Source: Paracoccus haematequi
Lineage (GTDB): Bacteria > Pseudomonadota > Alphaproteobacteria > Rhodobacterales > Rhodobacteraceae
Length of the DNA stretch: 64,000 nt
Direction: 5' to 3'
NCBI GenBank assembly: GCA_945881965.1
Contig: CAMCVS010000005.1
Span: 1-64,000, forward strand
Shown: piece after piece, positions 61,462 to 64,000 of the stretch
Layout: each line of letters begins with the position of its first letter
Position numbering within the stretch: position 1 is the stretch's first letter
Notes under the pieces: generated by a model
What the model was told of the DNA's origin: nothing
The model's database searches: none
What the model saw: only the letters and a program-made list of their open reading frames with translations
Program-made: the position numbers and the translations under genes

Positions 61462-62822
61462 CCGATATCAGCCCGACCCCTGCGGCCATGCCGCGGACGC
61501 ATGGTCTTTCCGGCTCGCTACTGACCGAAAGCCCGCTGATGAAATCGCGCAACGCGGCAGAGGCCCGCTTTCGCAGCTATGGCATCGCGGCAATTGTCGT
61601 GGCGCTGCTGACGCTGGCGATCATGCTGTTCACCATCCTGCGTGACGGCACCTCGGCGTTCTTTCAGGCAACGCTCAGCTATCCGGTGCTGATCGACGGG
61701 GCCATCGTGGACAAGGGCGGCAAGGCCGACCCGGCCGAAATGGCCAAGGTGACCACCATCAGCTATGCACGCTTGCTGGGCGACTCGCTGATCAAGCATC
61801 TGGCGGACAAGGGCATCGCTGTCGAAGGCATGACGCCCAAGGAAGTCACCGACATGATTTCCAAGGACGCCCCCGCCCGCCTGCGTGATCAGGTGCTGGC
61901 CGACCCGTCGCTGGTGGGCAAGACCATCAACGTCAACGCCTTTGTCGGCGGTCGCATCGACGGCTACATGAAGGGCCGCCTGACCCGCGAAAGCAGTGCC
62001 AACGATTCGAACGTCACGCCGCGCCAGTTGGACATGGCCGACAAGATGATCGAAGCGGGCATCCTGCGGTCCAAATTCAACTGGAGCTTTGTGACCGCCC
62101 CTGACGCATCCGACCTGCGCCCCGAAGCCGCCGGTCTGGGCGTGGCGCTGATCGGCACGCTGTATATGATGTTCCTGGTGCTGATCTTTACCCTACCCAT
62201 CGGGGTGGCCGCGTCGATCTATCTTGAAGAATTCGCGCCCAAGAACTGGTTCACCGACCTGATCGAGGTGAACATCTCGAACCTTGCCGCCGTGCCGTCC
62301 ATCGTGTTCGGGATCCTGGGTCTTGCGATCTTCATCAACTTTGCCGGACTGCCGGCATCCGCCCCGCTGGTGGGGGCGCTGGTGATCACGCTGATGACGC
62401 TGCCGACGATCATCATCGCCACGCGCGCCTCGATCCGCGCCGTGCCGCCGTCGATCCGCGATGCGGCTTTGGGTGTCGGCGCGTCCAAGATGCAGACCGT
62501 GTTTCACCACGTCCTGCCCTTGGCCATGCCGGGCATCCTGACCGGCACTATCCTTGGCCTCGCTTCGGCCATCGGGGAAACCGGCCCGCTGTTGCTGATC
62601 GGCATGGTGGCTTTCGTAACCAACTATCCCGCCGGACCGCTGGACGGCGGTTTTCTTGACCCGGCCAGCGCGCTGCCGGTGCAGGTCTATTCCTGGGCGT
62701 CGCGGTCGGACCCGGCCTTTATCGAACGGTCTTCGGGGGCGATCATCGTCCTGTTGATCCTCCTTGTCATCATGAACGTGTCGGCCATCCTGTTGCGCCG
62801 CCGCTTTGAACGCCGCTGGTAA
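61458..62822 (+). CDS. pstA: Phosphate ABC transporter permease PstA with DUF3333 N-terminal domain
   Basis: A 454-aa permease. An N-terminal DUF3333-type region (about 28-215) includes one transmembrane helix ([21 protein letters not shown]) and a periplasmic domain of about 150 residues. The permease core from about 230 ([20 protein letters not shown]) has [20 protein letters not shown] and the EAA loop [19 protein letters not shown]. It pairs with PstC in the membrane. Starts with ATGA overlap on pstC; pstB begins 17 bp after its stop. Confidence 0.94.
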   Translation: MTDISPTPAAMPRTHGLSGSLLTESPLMKSRNAAEARFRSYGIAAIVVALLTLAIMLFTILRDGTSAFFQATLSYPVLIDGAIVDKGGKADPAEMAKVTTISYARLLGDSLIKHLADKGIAVEGMTPKEVTDMISKDAPARLRDQVLADPSLVGKTINVNAFVGGRIDGYMKGRLTRESSANDSNVTPRQLDMADKMIEAGILRSKFNWSFVTAPDASDLRPEAAGLGVALIGTLYMMFLVLIFTLPIGVAASIYLEEFAPKNWFTDLIEVNISNLAAVPSIVFGILGLAIFINFAGLPASAPLVGALVITLMTLPTIIIATRASIRAVPPSIRDAALGVGASKMQTVFHHVLPLAMPGILTGTILGLASAIGETGPLLLIGMVAFVTNYPAGPLDGGFLDPASALPVQVYSWASRSDPAFIERSSGAIIVLLILLVIMNVSAILLRRRFERRW

Positions 62823-62839
62823 GCGAAAAGGAACCCGCC

Positions 62840-63640
62840 ATGTACGACACGCCCAATTCGACGGAGGCATCCGTGAGCCAGACCCATATCAAGATCGCAG
62901 CGCGCGGTGTTCAGGTGCATTACGGCGAAAAGCACGCGCTGAAGGATGTCGATGTCGATATCCTCGACAAGACCGTGACCGCCTTCATCGGCCCGTCGGG
63001 CTGTGGCAAGTCCACCTTCCTGCGCTGCCTGAACCGCATGAACGACACCGTTTCCGTGGCGCGCGTGTCGGGTGAAATCCTGCTGGACGGCGAAGACATC
63101 TATGACAAGCGCGTCGACCCGGTGCAGTTGCGCGCCAAAGTCGGCATGGTGTTCCAGAAACCGAACCCGTTCCCCAAGTCGATCTATGACAACGTGGCTT
63201 ACGGCCCGCGCATCCACGGCCTGACCAAATCCAAGGCTGAACTGGATGAAATCGTCGAGACCAGCCTGAAAAAGGCCGCACTTTGGAACGAGGTCAAGGA
63301 TCGCCTGCAGGAAACCGGCACCGGCCTGTCGGGTGGCCAGCAACAGCGCCTGTGCATCGCGCGCGCTGTGGCCACCGCACCCGAAGTGCTGCTGATGGAC
63401 GAACCCTGTTCGGCGCTGGACCCCATCGCCACCGCGCAGGTCGAGGAACTGATTGACGAGTTGCGCAGCACATTCTCGGTGGTGATCGTGACCCACTCGA
63501 TGCAGCAGGCCGCCCGCGTCAGCCAGAAAACCGCATTCTTCCACCTGGGCAATCTGGTGGAATACGACGCGACGCAAACGATCTTTACAAACCCCAAGGA
63601 TCCGCGCACCGAAAGCTACATCACGGGCCGGATCGGCTGA
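62840..63640 (+). CDS. pstB: Phosphate ABC transporter ATP-binding protein PstB
   Basis: ATPase that powers PstCA, 266 aa. Walker [34 protein letters not shown] (Q-loop), [15 protein letters not shown] (signature) and [14 protein letters not shown] (Walker B) are all present, with [15 protein letters not shown] (H-loop). The length matches the family. ATG at 62840 follows AAAAGGAACC; a GTG 11 codons later is possible. PstB also relays the phosphate status to PhoU and PhoR. Confidence 0.96.
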   Translation: MYDTPNSTEASVSQTHIKIAARGVQVHYGEKHALKDVDVDILDKTVTAFIGPSGCGKSTFLRCLNRMNDTVSVARVSGEILLDGEDIYDKRVDPVQLRAKVGMVFQKPNPFPKSIYDNVAYGPRIHGLTKSKAELDEIVETSLKKAALWNEVKDRLQETGTGLSGGQQQRLCIARAVATAPEVLLMDEPCSALDPIATAQVEELIDELRSTFSVVIVTHSMQQAARVSQKTAFFHLGNLVEYDATQTIFTNPKDPRTESYITGRIG

Positions 63641-63652
63641 GGAGCCCATAAC

Positions 63653-64000
63653 ATGACGCAAGAACATATCCAGTCGGTCTTTGACCGCGATCTGGAAGCC
63701 ATTCAGGCGCATATCATCCGCATGGGTGGGCTGGTCGAAGAGGCGATCCTTGATGCCTCCAAGTCGCTCGAAGAGCGCGACATGGAACTGGCCACCCGCG
63801 TGCGCGACAATGACAGCGCCATCGACGGGCTGGAAGAGTTGGTCAATGACGAATGTGCCCGCCTGATCGCGCTCCGCGCGCCCACTGCTGTGGACCTGCG
63901 TCTGGCGCTGACCGTGATGAAGGTCGCGGGCAATCTGGAACGCATCGGCGACTATGCCAAGAACATGGCCAAGCGCACCGGCGTCTTGATCCAGATGACG
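63653..64000 (+). CDS. phoU: Phosphate signalling protein PhoU (partial, C-terminus beyond window)
   Basis: The first 116 codons are visible; the gene continues past the right edge. PhoU is a helical-bundle protein that inhibits PhoR and the Pst system when phosphate is plentiful. Family motifs IQSVFDRDLEAIQAHIIRMG, the acidic ELVNDECARLIALRAP turn and DLRLALTVMKVAGNLERIGD are present in the first repeat. ATG at 63653 follows GAGGAG. It is the last visible gene of the pst operon; phoB is expected next by analogy. Confidence 0.94.
   Translation, partial: MTQEHIQSVFDRDLEAIQAHIIRMGGLVEEAILDASKSLEERDMELATRVRDNDSAIDGLEELVNDECARLIALRAPTAVDLRLALTVMKVAGNLERIGDYAKNMAKRTGVLIQMT

Overview
This 64 kb window is GC-rich chromosomal DNA from an alphaproteobacterium, almost certainly a member of the Rhodobacteraceae (Rhodobacter/Roseobacter type). 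That placement is inferred from gene content and protein style: the lptF-lptG-lptD-surA block, a release factor 2 with SPY instead of SPF, the clade-typical long PstC/PstA permeases, Entner-Doudoroff genes, an IalB-type protein, DUF2852 and DUF882 proteins, and tightly packed genes with many 4-bp ATGA/GTGA overlaps. Most of it is housekeeping sequence. No prophage, CRISPR array, intact insertion sequence, tRNA or rRNA gene was recognised.

Layout. 1-5.0 kb (minus): outer-membrane biogenesis, lptF-lptG-lptD-surA, with surA cut by the window edge. 5.2-7.1 kb (plus): pepA-holC. 7.1-9.7 kb (minus): a periplasmic quality-control run of an M48/TPR protease and two thioredoxin-fold proteins. 9.7-14.8 kb (plus): an aminotransferase, an AmiC-type amidase and PBP1A. 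14.8-19.2 kb (minus): a DUF2189 membrane protein, an amidase, prfB and an XRE-type regulator. The regulator is separated from a divergent 117-aa gene by a near-perfect palindrome. 19.8-22.8 kb (minus): acetolactate synthase genes, preceded by a promoter, a Leu/Val/Ile-rich leader peptide and an intrinsic attenuator, and interrupted by an AT-richer membrane-protein gene between ilvB and ilvH. 22.9-25.4 kb (minus): bpt, an RDD protein, DUF2852 and YbaK. 25.5-28.5 kb (plus): glnE and a small coupled gene. 28.5-30.9 kb (minus): edd-eda.

31-41 kb: a lipoprotein, an RlmI-like methyltransferase coupled to a PIN protein, an M48 protease, a fused spermidine-synthase-like membrane protein, a Tat-exported DUF882 protein, an L,D-transpeptidase, and lpxD followed by a dedicated acyl carrier protein and a ketoacyl synthase. 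41-49 kb: ialB, a HerA/DUF853 ATPase and the livK-livG-livF-livH-livM branched-chain amino-acid importer. 49.5-57.3 kb: a sugar-dehydrogenase-like protein, a GlxA-type regulator, class II DAHP synthase, a PAS protein, yicC-gmk, a gamma-carbonic-anhydrase-like protein and an unknown gene. 57.5-64 kb (plus): phosphate control and uptake, a phoR-like kinase then pstS-pstC-pstA-pstB-phoU behind a three-repeat Pho box; phoU is cut by the window edge.

The most interesting points are: (i) lpxD-ACP-ketoacyl synthase, a possible private supply line for the 3-oxo-acyl chain known from Rhodobacter lipid A; (ii) an RBS-masking hairpin that may couple lpxD translation to the preceding L,D-transpeptidase gene; (iii) the foreign-looking membrane gene inside the ilv operon; (iv) a duplicated palindromic operator upstream of DUF2852; (v) tandem terminators with a compensatory base change; and (vi) strong hairpins directly after the binding-protein gene in both ABC-transporter operons.
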